From Climacium dendroides (taxonomy: Eukaryota > Streptophyta > Bryopsida > Hypnales > Climaciaceae): 64,000 nt of DNA. Every line of letters starts with the position of its first letter. Positions within the stretch are counted from its first letter, which is position 1. The translations under genes and the position numbers were made by a program. This document shows, piece by piece, positions 46,336 to 57,567 of the stretch. The stretch spans positions 28,148,001-28,212,000 of the forward strand of contig OX467082.1 in NCBI GenBank assembly GCA_950106755.1, read 5' to 3'. The notes below the pieces were generated by a model, which did not search any database, was not told the origin of the DNA, and saw nothing but the letters and a program-made list of their open reading frames with translations.

Positions 46336-47206
46336 AGCGTTGTGTGTGCTACTGCAGTCGTCAGTGTTTGAGAACCGCCTCCCACGTTGAGGATGACAGT
46401 AGTATTAGTTTGGTTTGTTGTGGGGGATGGAGGCGTGAAAAGCATGTGTTGCAATATATTCCAACTCACACCCCATCCACCAGCTGCCAGTCAACTGTGC
46501 AGCCAGAGCACTGACTCACGTACTGTACGTTCATGTTGGAGTGCTCAATAATCCACCCCCCCTGTGGATCGGATGAATGTTTTGAAGACGGAGTGTAAGG
46601 TAAAGGCACTGAATAGGGGTACCAAAGGGACCGAAAAGTGAAAAGGGACTTACTGGGGAAAGCTCGAGATGTTTGAAACATCCAACATTCCAACAACTCG
46701 TCAACTCTTGACCTACGACAAAGGTTGGTGGAATAGGTATTTATGTAGTGTGTAATGTCGATTAATTAGTATGGGTCCCAACTAAAAATCATGTTCAGTG
46801 CACACCCAAAATTGGTGGAATAAGCAATTCAACATGAATCCCAATCATCATTATATTGAAATATGCTTTGGTGGGGTCTTGCTGGTAGTCAAAAGGGGAT
46901 CTTAGTTAGTCCACTCTTCATTAACTGGTGGTCTTGTTCTAGTCTCTCTTGCTAGTGGTTTTTAAAAAATAAAAGAGAAAATAAAGGAAAATAGCTCGGA
47001 ATATTGTTGTAGAAAATGAAAATATTGTTGTCGAGGATTGGTTCCTTTGGTTTTGTGTATTGTTTCCTTTTATCAATGGAAATTGTCCATGTGTTTCGAG
47101 AAAGGAAGGGGGAGAGAGGGGATTTTAGATTATTTTAAAATGCATTTTTTGAATATTGAACAAATAAATTATGAATATTCAAAGTGCTAAAAATAGGTGC
47201 TCTAAA

Positions 47207-47347
47207 CACTACCAAAAAAATAGTAAATAAATGACTCATCCATAGAGTCATTGTGGACAACAATAGTTGTTTTGTAGTCATTTTGCAGTCACTGCTGTCC
47301 ACAATGACTCTATGGACAAGTTATTTATTCACTGTTTTTTTGTAGTG
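47207..47347. mobile_element. CACTA-ended palindromic MITE (family D)
   Basis: A 141-bp element beginning CACTACCAAAAAAATAGT and ending in its inverse ACTGTTTTTTTGTAGTG. Arms continue through GACTCTATGG / CCATAGAGTC and TGTCCACAATGAC. It is flanked by AAA on both sides (47204-47206 and 47348-47350). CACTA-type ends plus a 3-bp duplication suggest a deletion derivative mobilised by CACTA enzymes, though an A-rich 3-bp TSD is weak evidence. Confidence 0.75.
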
Positions 47348-47669
47348 AAAATTGATCCTAGGCTTTCATAAAGAATGGGAGTGCATTTTAGATGAGCATT
47401 TGTAGTGGTTGGTTTCAAAAAGGGGTTGAAATTAGGTATAGTTACCTTACTTTCTAAGATAATCTAGTGACAATGGGACTCACAAGAGAACTATAAATGT
47501 TTGGTGAATGACTTTTAAGAAAATTGTAAGAAGAAAGAATGCACCAATAAGTGATTGTAAAAAATATACGTATAATAACTCTTGTCACACGTTTATAGGG
47601 GTAGAGGTGTACCTACATCCTTTAATGTTCTATTATCCTCCCTCTTTTAATTTTTAAAAAGGGCAATTA

Positions 47670-47865
47670 CTACAAAAAAAGGGGTGTTTTAAGTATAGTC
47701 TTAAAAATAGAGTTTTATAATTTGTGACCTTTTAGGAGAATTTAGTAAAATTTTATTGAAAATACATGTGTTTCTAGTAAATTTTTACTAAAAATCTTCT
47801 AAAAGGTCATAAATTATAGGATTATACTACTAAGACTATACTTAAAACATCCCTTTCTTTTGTAG
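47670..47865. mobile_element. Tourist-like palindromic MITE (family E)
   Basis: 196 bp with ends CTACAAAAAAAGGGGTGTTT and the inverse AAACATCCCTTTCTTTTGTAG, flanked by TTA at 47667-47669 and 47866-47868. Nearly the whole element folds back, with arms pairing through AAGTATAGTCTTA and ATAATTTGTGACCTTTTAG. Copy A of the segmental duplication has the uninterrupted site near 25290, so it is an insertion. Confidence 0.85.
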
Positions 47866-47968
47866 TTAAGAACCATCAATTAAAGAGCCAAGAAATAAAC
47901 AAATACAAAGGGGGCTCAATTGGGGTTCCAAACAAGCATGGAAAGATTAGTGGTGAGAGTAGAAACTA

Positions 47969-48546
47969 CTCCCTTTATTCCAAAATAAATCTAGGGGATT
48001 CTAGAAATGGCTAGATTGGTATATAAGTAGCTTCTTTTTTCAAAAGATCTTAGACAAAAGATAATATAGTTACTATAGCTCCTACTAACCTCCACTAGGT
48101 GTGAAAGAATGAAAGTCAACAATGAAGCAATGCATGTTGAAAACAAGCGGTGAAATTGACAATTTTTTTTCCTTTTCTGAAACTACTTTAGTAGAATTCA
48201 TTTTGATCATTCTCCTAACAATTTCGGTGCATTGATGTCCATTAATGTCCTTTGTATTCAATTCCAACAATGTCCTAGATTCAAGTCCAGAAAATTTTCA
48301 ACAAGAGATTTATTAGTTGCAAGTTGAATTCTTTACCTTTGGTTGGATAGAGGTTGCATTTCAATTCCCTTTCTAGGGATCAAATTGTTGTATAGTCTTT
48401 GGAATGTGATATGTCTAAATTCTTTCGTTTTAGGGTGTTCAAACTAGCTTTTGTTGTTTGGTCAATAAGTTGTGGAGAGCCAATTTCAAATTAAATTTGG
48501 GACAAGTATATTTGAAAGCCCTATATTTATTTTGGGATGAAGGAGG
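47969..48546. mobile_element. Stowaway-like (Tc1/mariner-type) element (family F)
   Basis: 578 bp with ends CTCCCTTTATTCCAAAATAA and (complement of right end) CCTCCTTCATCCCAAAATAA, flanked by TA at 47967-47968 and 48547-48548. CTCCCT...CCAAAATAA ends and TA duplication are the hallmark of plant Stowaway/Tc1-mariner elements. Copy A has the empty site near 25382. The element is longer than most Stowaways but has no transposase frame. Confidence 0.85.
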
Positions 48547-48548
48547 TA

Positions 48549-49939
48549 ACTTTTAACTAGGAGTAAAAAAACAATTGGAGTAAAAAAACATCATCATTTT
48601 TACACCAAATGAACTTAAACTTCCAAAAGGGTTTCACTTTCTTCTTATTCCTACTACTTACATAATGCCTAATATATATCCACCATTTGGAAGATGGATG
48701 ATTTGAAAAAATTTACTTCCTCCAATTAAACCAATAAAGACACAAAGATAACTAAAAGTATTTGACAAATTACTTTCAATGAAACCTACAAATCTATCAT
48801 GAAAATTCAATTTTGGTACCTAAGTGCCAAATTAGACTTTCACATATGGTATAAGGCTTCTATTGTTGCAACTTACTATTTTTTAACTTGTAGAAACTAA
48901 AAATTTAACCCCTTATAGACTAGCTGATCTCTATAGAAATGAGAGATTTTTTCACCATGTGCATTATGAGCAAAAGACAAATTGGAATCACTCATTGGAA
49001 GTCAAGCTAATGTACAAGAACATCTCCCTTAATCACAAATTCCATGGATGAAAGATTGTCCTTCTCTTTAGTTCCAAATAGAAAGATGTTTTGTCATTCA
49101 TTAGACACTAAATGTCCTCAACATCCTTTATGTGTTAACCTTGAAAGGACATTGCCTCAATAATGATAGGTACTTAGTAAAAAATGATTCAATTTTCTTA
49201 CCAATAGCTGCATTCTATGTTTCTATAGTAACAATGAAAGTCTTCCATTGCACACTTTTGGTCCTCAACGTCGTTTCACAGTTAAACAGACATGTTTTGA
49301 ACTTCATTCCAAGATCACATGATATGAGTTCACCATATGAATTAGCTCCCTACCAAGAAATAGGTATCTGCAAATATTGACATTCAGTGGTCAGCCACAA
49401 AAAATCGCCATAGAAAAGGCCACATATACAAAACTTCTTGTAAATCAGTATTTCCGGGACCTGCAAACAAGACGAGATGTTGAGTTTGGATGCATCTGTG
49501 GCCTGGGTCAAAACAAATACTGTAGGCCAGATGTTGCTCAATTGAGGAGTACAGCGGCAGTATCAGACTCCAGCTTTGCAATATTGAGATTATATATCAC
49601 AGTTTGCTTTAACCAAACAACGAAAAAAATGATGAAAGAAATGGGAGTAGTCTGATCAATATGAACTAGAACGAAATCGTAACGAAGAACTTCTGCTGGA
49701 CACAGCCTGTCTGATTCCAGAGCCGAAGGCAATCCATCCAGCTGCTACAAGAAGGGAAACTCATATAATACCCCTCGAGAATTGAAGGAACTGGACAGCT
49801 ATTGATTTTCTATTCATTGGAAAGCCCCAAAACTCACGTATCTGATTAAAATCTGTCATCACGGAACAGAACTAAGGAACTCATTGGACAGAACAGAACA
49901 CCAAATACAATAATATCGAACCTGGGTGACCGCACCCTC
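48549..49939. other. Copy B sequence without a supported gene
   Basis: Colinear with copy A about 25385-25620 and 28860-29396. Around 49380-49600 the sequence is strongly conserved between A and B, with frames open on both strands. On minus, an acceptor TCGTCTTGTTTGCAG precedes a possible alternative exon. About 48912-49130 is B-specific. Confidence 0.4.
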
Positions 49940-52370
49940 TTATGGTTGCAATGCATGAATTGCAATTTTAACAAGTCCATAGGCCACAGAGTCCTGCAAG
50001 ACGTACAAAGCTCAAATAATCACAGCAAGAGAACAGGAGGCTCAAACGCATGCTCAACAAGTCTCAAATGCGAATGAAGGAATTTGGCCGCCTAAAAATT
50101 CAATGCTTCTACTTCATTACTTACAGGATGAGGATGTTTCATAATATAGACATGTAAGGCTGAGATTGTGAACACTAGTTGTTCAAAATTGACACGAGAC
50201 TCAGGGATTCCGGAAGCCGTTGCCGTTCTTATAAAGAAGTGTAATTGCGCGACTATGACCTTCGTAAACCACCGCCAGCAGACCTCACGCTCATTTTGCG
50301 GGCAGGTTATTTGGGGTAACCCCCAGTTTCCATGCGTAATCGTGGATTACGGATTCTTCATCCAATTGCAGTTTCCTGGTAGTAGTTTACGTCGACCAAT
50401 GCCTCTCGTCGTCGTGCATTGCGGGAAAAAAAAGCGCCTCCTCGTCGGACTCCCTCCTCGTCGGCCCTTTTTCCCCGAAATGCTCTCCTCGGACATTGCT
50501 CTACAGTATACAAAAACTGATACTTGAACTCTTGCCCACGTTGACGACTAGATAATGATGCTCTTTACCTCTATTGGGAGAACCTTCGGTCGAGCCAATG
50601 GTGACATTACCTGCACTGCTTCCGCTCTGGGTTTGTTTCGAGACAGCTGTGGCAGTGGCCGCTTCTCTGCATTCCCGTTTCAACCCTTCAGCGTCGTCAA
50701 CGCCATCTCGCCGACCTTCTGGCTCCCAGGGGACATAAGCTTACATGCGGTCCACTTTATCCCTGTCCATCTCAGAACTGAGACCTTGGTATGATAATGT
50801 CCCCAAACTGAGAAAGTTTCTCTCCACAAAATTCCAAATTGTGAATAAATTTCAAGTCTTTTGCTTGGTGCGGATTTAATAACGTCGCACTCAGAAATCA
50901 AGAATCGAAATTTCGCTCCTGCGATTCAGTTCTCTTGTTCTTCTGAGGGGCTGAAGAATTATTTAACATATCAACTTTGGGGCTATTCTAGCACAGATGG
51001 AGGTATATTACAAAAGTAGATTATGAAGAATTAGTAACATTTCTCTTTGAGGATCTAGAAGGGGGTTGAAATCTCCACACAGGGTAGTCTGTAGTAGCGG
51101 CGACCTCTCCCATGGCACTAGGAGAATCACTGAATGAATCAGGAGAGATGAAGTTTATCAAGGTAGGGGACAAATCAAGGAACAGACAGGGATTGATTCA
51201 TGCTATTCTTTGGGTTTTATTTTTAAAAACAAAAAATGTTGAACATTGAGGGGGTTGGGACAGATGCCTTTCGTTTGTTGGACAAAAAGGAAGGGTAGGA
51301 AGGTACTCACCCAACCATTCTTCCAACAATGGCGACCTCGCCGCTATTACAAGTGTCCCTCTAGAACATATAAGAGATTTTAATGCTTATCAAGGCACTA
51401 AGTATATAGGTTAGATTGTAGAGCATCAAAAGTGATAAGGGTCAATTTAGGTCAATTTAGGGTAAGGAAGGTCTTGCCACATTTTTGGTCATGTAGTCAA
51501 CATAATTCAAGATTTTGTCACCAATCCATTAGCATTTTTCATTGATTGTATATCTTCCCATTTACCTTGAAATAAATGTCAATGTATGTAGAAAGGATCA
51601 TCCTTCCACACATCCTATTCCCGGGATGACAGCCTGAACCCTGGATCCGACACTAGACAGACACATATAGCAAATTCGCGAAAACACAAATAACATGACA
51701 ACAAAGCAAGGTTTCTAAGGGTTACAGCATGACAACAACGCGAGGTTTCTACGGGTTAGAGCAGGACTACAACATCCGGAATTAAATATACAGACATCCC
51801 TATTCTTTACAATAATAAGAATTTTTCTTAACCAGTGGCAACATCTAATTGTTTCGCCAGTAGCACAATCAAATTCATCATCGTCTGCGAAATAATGAAG
51901 AATCTAATGAGCAACTACATTTTTTACCTCTAACAATACGTAGCATTAGCCGTGACCTGAATATTTAGCTACAGGGATTCTCAGACACTCCCAAAAGCAA
52001 AATATTAGGGCATCTACTCCCATTCACCACCGTCCTGTAGGAAAGAGAAGGTTTTCACACTGGACACTAATCAAAACAAAAGCATACCCTCATCAAGAAA
52101 CTCTTCAACTTGTGACGAATCGCAAGCACGCGAGTTCCCTGTTCAGATTGGACATAGGCATTTCCTGCTCAGGGCGAGGAATGCCGTCATGCAGAACTCA
52201 CAACTCACAGAACATTCACATCAATTCTCACCTGAGGACAACAGAAATGCAGCATCAGATCAATGAAAGGTAGAGCACTCACCACCTTTGACAATTGCAC
52301 ATTCAATTCAGAAAAATCTCCTGAAACTTGGGCAAATTTAAAATCAATCGAGACTCGACCAAAGCTCAAA
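49940..52370 (-). pseudogene. Unrecognised multi-exon gene, copy B
   Basis: A more complete version of the fragments in copy A. Exon-like pieces on minus are: about 52281-52370 (VNVQL-type segment, but with a one-base loss relative to A that breaks the frame); about 52209-52231 (ARIDVN-like, after a CAG acceptor); near 51890, DDDEFDCATGETIRCCHWLR; about 50580-50700, containing AEGLKRECREAATATAVSKQ; 50125 to about 50205, VNFEQLVFTISALHVYIMKH then PHP, ending at a GTAAGT donor; and 49940-49993, DSVAYGLVKIAIHALQP then TAA, after a TCTTGCAG acceptor. The last two join in phase. Insertions at about 50263-50515 and 50961-51595 interrupt it. No family was recognised. It may be a decayed gene or a chain of captured exons. 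Confidence 0.3.
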
Positions 52371-52457
52371 GCGACGTTGCCACCATAGCAAGGCCCAACC
52401 CTGGCTGAAACCCTAAACTCGAGCCACAAGTTACATTCGACTCAACTACCTTACACT

Positions 52458-52790
52458 AAGGTAGGAGGTTTTAAAATTGCATAGGCTCTAAAATTGTCCA
52501 CCTCCTCAAATGTACACTATTTGTATGTGTTGCTTTTCCATAGCTTTCAGTAATGTACAACTATGTACATTTTGGGAGGTGGGTGATTTTAAATCCTTAT
52601 GCCATTTCAACTTCAAATTTTCATAACTAATTTCACAAAGCTTCAAAAAATATGAAATGGCTTGGGTTAGATGCCAATTCCACTTGTTTTTCAAGAAAAA
52701 TTTATTGAAAAATATTTCAAGAAGCTTCACTCCCCCAAAATTTAGTTTTAGTTCTTTGGTGGGCAATTTATGGGCCTACTACTTATTTCC
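52458..52790. repeat. Dispersed repeat family M, copy 2
   Basis: Related to 41425-41640. The ends look loosely inverted (GGTAGGAGGTTTTAAAATTG against the complement of CAATTTATGGGCCTACTAC). An internal hairpin pairs CCACCTCCTCAAATGTACA (52500) with TGTACATTTTGGGAGGTGG. Probably a non-autonomous TIR element. Confidence 0.5.
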
Positions 52791-53785
52791 TAGAAGCCCC
52801 CCTCCGACATAGTGATTACCCTAGAGTATAGTATTTTGAGACAACATTGTCTAGAATGTATTGTAGACTATCTTGTATGATGTATTTATATGCAACTTAG
52901 AAACAAAACTAGAAGATTGTCTTAATTTAGGATTTATTTTTGAAACAAGTGTGTTCTGGAAATACATTGCAAGGTTTTTTTTGTTAGGAAGAGATTGATT
53001 TTATACAAGGTAAAGAACCTATTGCAACCAAGTATCAGACCTATAATCATGCCATTTGTTTTGGGTACTATTTTGAGTACTGTTTATGCTTTGAAAAGAG
53101 AAATCCTACTGCCGAAGCTAAATGAAGCAATCAATCAACTTCTCAATCTAAAATCCCTCAAGACACTCAAGATTATTGTAAAGAATGAAAACCTAATTAG
53201 ACCCTCGAGAATGGCATATTTTCCACAGAAATTGTCAATAAATGTCAATTTTTAAAGCTCTGTTGACCAAATTTGGAAATAAAAGCTCTTTTTTAAACTC
53301 CAATCTTACTAAAGTTTAGCAAACTATTATATCAATGTATGAAATAAATTTGAGACCAAATCATTATGTGGATTGGTAGATTATAATGTTTGAAGTTTGT
53401 AAAAAATAAATTTCATCCCTACCCAATAGGGATAGCAAACTTCAAACTCTCTTTTGAATAGAATTTTTGGTTTGCATGAATTTGCATTTGTCTACCATTG
53501 AGTTTCTAAATTTTGTTAGACACACTAGTGGAATATTTTAGAAGCAAATTATACCACTCAAAAATTGCTTTCACTTCCAACACACATCTAAGGTGAACCA
53601 CACAATTCTATTTTGTGAGTTTGAGTGACTCTTGAGCCTTTGAATGGAAAATACAACTTTGTAGTCCTCAAATGAAATTGATGTATGCACAATGTAACTT
53701 GCAATACAAAAACAAATAAAATTCTCATTGTTATAAAACAAGGGGAAAAAAATTAGATGCCATGGGAGACATTATGCTTATGTAG

Positions 53786-54894
53786 CCCTATTAGTTTGGT
53801 TCCTAGGTATGACTAGAAAATTATTAGTTACTAGCGGTTGGCGCTTGCTATGCTACGCATTCATCATTAGAATTCTATAAGAATTTTATAACACTTTTTA
53901 TGTATTAGATAGAATGTAGAACAAAAATTTCAATAAATCTTCAAATAAAAATGACTAAAATCTTTGTATATTTTTTTTTATAAATAAGCATATATTGAAA
54001 TGTACAATAGAAATTTATTGAATGATGAATGAAACATATGCAATGGTAAATACTATAAAAGATACACATACATTAAAATGCATTAAAAATTTGACTCCAT
54101 TGTTACAAAAAATGGCAATCCAAATTGAAGAATTGAAAAAAAAACCTTATAAATCATTAAATCTCAGAAACTTTGTGAACAACTTAATTGTTGTAGAATC
54201 CAAAGTCACTTCAATTGAATATATTTCTCAAAATCATTTGGTAGTAGCAATAGAAAATTAAAATCATGAAAACTCAAAGCTCACAAAAGCACAAAATCAT
54301 AAAAGTGTAAAGCCAAGAGAAACAATGGATTTGCTACCTCTATACATCCTATGGATCCTCTTTAATATCACCTGAATTGCAACAACTATATTATTTCTAT
54401 AATATCATCCTTTGTAAAAAGTGATATTATAGAAGTGATTGTAAATTGCTACTCTATTTCTGTAATATCACATTGTGTGAAAATACGATTTCTATGTATG
54501 CATGATTGAAAATATTTTTATAAAATATTTTAAATAATTATTTTAAAGACTTATTGAAATCATTATCATGCATTCTATTCAAATATATCAAATTTTTACT
54601 AATATGTGATACAATGAATGCGTAGCATAGCAAGCACGAGCCCCTAGTATTAAAGGTAGCATTTGTGATATTACAGAGGGAGTTATGATTTTAGTAGTAT
54701 GATAATAGAAGTCAATGGGGTGTGGGCACTTTACCCTCACCCTTGGAATAATGCGAATACACCCAGGTTCTTAGTCCCTATTAGTTTGGTTCCTAGGTAT
54801 GACTAGAAAATTATTAGTTATAGTAGAAGTCAATGGGGTGTGGGCACTTTACCCTCACCCTTGGGATAATGCGAATACACCCAGGTTTTTAGTG
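53786..54894. repeat. Tandem duplication with one copy interrupted by an element
   Basis: Block P (starting CCCTATTAGTTTGGTTCCTA, 53786-53830) and block X (starting TAGAAGTCAATGGGGTGTGG, 54705-54774) are separated by an insertion. The same P (54776-54820) and X (54824-54894) recur immediately to the right with no insertion. The right unit is the empty site of the left one. P and X are nearly identical between copies. Confidence 0.85.
53830..54648. mobile_element. TIR element, ~820 bp, in the duplicated block
   Basis: Terminal inverted repeats of about 34 bp. The left end ACTAGCGGTTGGCGCTTGCT and the complement of the right end, ACTAGGGGCTCGTGCTTGCT, both continue as ATGCTACGCATTCAT. ACTAG..GTGCTTGC ends resemble the TIRs of abundant plant DNA elements with GTGC-rich termini, superfamily uncertain. 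The interior is AT-rich and encodes a weak 79-codon frame only (54022-54261). About 55 further bases (54649-54704) are also absent from the empty site. Confidence 0.75.
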
Positions 54895-55780
54895 TATTTT
54901 GTTGTAGATGAATCTAAATGGGTGTCTAACATATAATCCAGTTATACCTTCCAAGCAATGGATATCCTTTGTTTGTTCCTACTCCTAGCTTCTCTAATTG
55001 CAATTGCTAACCAAATAAAAAATAAATTAGTAATTATGATTGGTCTTGGCTACAACAACCAAGACAAAAGACCGTGAAGGTTAGTTAAGCAAGGATTTTC
55101 AAATGCTAAATTGTAGGAATTTTTATGCCCTTTCCAAAATAATAAAGTTCACTACAATTAAACGAATCCTCTAAAAGTTATCCCCAAATGAAGTTTAGCT
55201 TCTAAATTAATCTCTAAAACTTCATCCATCTGGTTCTTCTATTCTAACTATTGAGATTGAATATAAACTTTTTGGATAATTTTTATTTTAATTCTTCTAT
55301 CTAAGTTTTGAATTTGACATGGTTTAGTTAATTCTAATTGACTTTCATCCAAACTCTTTCCAAATTAATGAAAACTTCATCTTGCTTTAACTTCTTCAAT
55401 ACTAATCTATTTTCTAAGGCTAAGGTAGTTTAGAAAACCATAGAATATTCTTTCAATGATTCTAGTCCTAACTTGTTCCTAAGTTATCTTTCAAAGATTT
55501 CATTTACCTCTTTATTGTTTTAACTACATCTTTTAATTTGTAATTCTACTTGCTATTTTTAGGTCTAGAATTTTTTTAAATAAAACATCTTAAATTTATC
55601 TTTCTAAAAAGGTTGAATATCTAGATTTTTTATTTTTTTAGCAAAAGTTATCTATAGATGAAGTTTGACCGTTAATCAATTCATCAAACTTCATCTACTA
55701 ATTCCTTTTACTTTTACTTTTACTTTCACAAGTAACTTTTTCTTTCACTTTTGACATTTAATTTTAATCCATCCATTAAA
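54895..55780. other. AT-rich intergenic
   Basis: No gene, RNA or repeat could be supported. Confidence 0.5.
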
Positions 55781-57180
55781 TTACATTGTTTGTTTTGTTT
55801 TGTTTGTTATGTTGAGATCTCCTTGATTGTATGTCCCTAGGTTGCATTCTTAGTACCATTGGAAAGCCTTGGTGAGGAGGGGAGTGCAAGTTTTGTTTTG
55901 TGGAGTTCCAACCTATAGTGTGAAAATTATGAAATTTCAAAGTTTTTATGCATCAGGAAATTAAAAAATTACTTTTACTTTTATTTTGATTATAGTAACA
56001 ATACAAGGCACAACAAAATAAAAGTAAAAGTGATTTTGTAATTGTGTAATTTATTAAAACTTTGAAATTCAACAACTTTCATACCATAGTGTGAGAGGTT
56101 GTATTATTGGTACAAATAGAAAGTTGTATGCACAAAAGAGTTCAAGAACTTTGTTTGTGGTATTTGGACATGTCATAGAAAAGTTATGTTTATTTTCAAA
56201 ATAAAGGATATCAATTTTTTAATTTCAAAAATCCTAAATTTCACACCATAGGTCCAAATGCTACAAAACTAGCATAAATAGAAAGCTTTATGCATGAAAG
56301 AAGCCAAGGGCTTTGTTTTGTCATGCTTGGACCTACAACATGAAAGTTATGATTTTTTCAAAATAAAAGATAATTTATTTCAATTTTTTGAATTCATAAA
56401 AACTTTGAAATTCAATCATTTTCACACTTAGATCCAAACGCCATGAAACAAAGTACATGCACCCCTTTTGCTAAGAGCTTTTGAGGGTACCAAGAATGCA
56501 ATCGGATGCCTCATGGTTTGTTAAATCTCATCATATCAAACATAACAAACAAAACAAACAATCTAAATTATATATATCTATACCTTAAGATACAAATAGC
56601 CTATCTTAAGGGGTATATATATATACACACACACAACTTAGGTTGTTTGTTATGTTGAGATCTACCAATTGAAAATGTGAGGCCTCCAACAACATTCTTG
56701 GTGATCAAAAGCTCTCGGTAAGGAGTAACACACAAATTTTGTTTTGTGGTGTTTAGATCTATAGTGTAAAGTTACGGAATTTCAAATTTTTTATGAAAAA
56801 TGATTTAAATTATCTTGTATTTGAAAAAATTATAACTTTCACGTCACATGTCTAAATGTCTAAATGCTACAAAATACTTTTGTGTCAATTTTGTGGTATT
56901 TGGACCTACATTATGCATAGAGTTTTCTATTCATGCTAGTCTATTTATGCTAGTTTTGTGGCATTTGGACCTATGTTGTGAAAGGTGTGGATTTTTTTAC
57001 ATTAAAAAATTAAATTGAATTATTTTTTATTTTGAAAAATCCATAACTTTCACATGACATGTCCAAATACCAAAAAAACAAAGTCCTTGCACTTGTGTAT
57101 GTATAAAACTTTCTATTCGTGCTAATTTCTTCATGTTTGGATCTACGGTGTGAAAGAAAGGAGCCCAAGGAAAAGAAATT
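55781..57180. repeat. Inverted-repeat family K (one full, one partial unit)
   Basis: The left arm at 55790-55950 (TTTGTTTGTTATGTTGAGAT...GCATTCTTAGTACC) is repeated inverted at about 56400-56572, giving a ~790-bp element. A further direct copy of the left arm starts at 56637 and runs to about 57180. A short word close to GTATTTGGACCTATGGTGTG then AAAG recurs in both orientations at least ten times from 55905 to 57145. Between the units, TACCTTAAGATA and TATCTTAAGGGGTA form a hairpin (about 56582-56612), followed by a TA/CA microsatellite. Non-coding; origin unknown. Confidence 0.65.
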
Positions 57181-57567
57181 TAAACTTTTCCAAGTCCATT
57201 GCATAAGTCTATGAAACAAAACTTTCAAATACAAAGAATACAAAATGGAATTGGACGGGGTGTACAATGACATCACGGGCACGGTGAATAAAGATGGGAT
57301 CATCAAATCTGCCAAGTTTGAGGTTAGTTTGTGATTTTTTTTTCCCAGTTGCTTCGTTTTCGCAAAAAGAATTGAATTAAATTGGACAATAGTAGTAGAA
57401 GCTAAAGTAGTAAAATTTAGATTCAAAACACTAGAAAAATTAGAAAACCAAACTTTGAATTCAAAAATAGTTAGACAAAGTGAAAACCATGAGCGTGGTC
57501 TCTATACTTCGCTTATTTTGTACACTTATGCAATGGACTTGGAAAAGTTTAAATCTCTTTTCCTTTG
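57166..57567. repeat. 43-bp inverted repeat enclosing an exon-like stretch
   Basis: GGAAAAGAAATTTAAACTTT then TCCAAGTCCATTGCATAAGT (57166-57208) returns inverted at 57521-57567. The 310-bp interior contains the exon-like reading at 57244-57321. Confidence 0.75.
57244..57321 (+). other. Possible coding exon (unrecognised)
   Basis: ATG at 57244 opens MELDGVYNDITGTVNKDGII then KSAKFE and stops at a donor-like GAG|GTTAGT. The composition is far more coding-like than the flanks, but it is a single exon with no partner exon found. It lies in the loop of an inverted repeat, so capture by a mobile element is possible. Confidence 0.25.

Larger units (their letters stand above)
43146..53730 (+). repeat. 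Segmental duplication, copy B
   Basis: Paralogue of copy A (21190-32790), in direct orientation and about 22 kb away. Copy B carries the full DUF2235 gene across its left edge. Insertions specific to B include about 45628-45990, 47207-47347, 47670-47865, 47969-48546, about 48912-49130, 49625-50040 (or a deletion in A), about 50263-50515 and 50961-51595. Several of these are recognisable MITEs. Confidence 0.8.

Noticed and set aside
46590..46840. Fourth copy of MITE family A in copy B
   Set aside because: Only the first ~20 bases (TAAGGTAAAGGCACTGAAT) and a vague GTCCC motif match; not enough to call.
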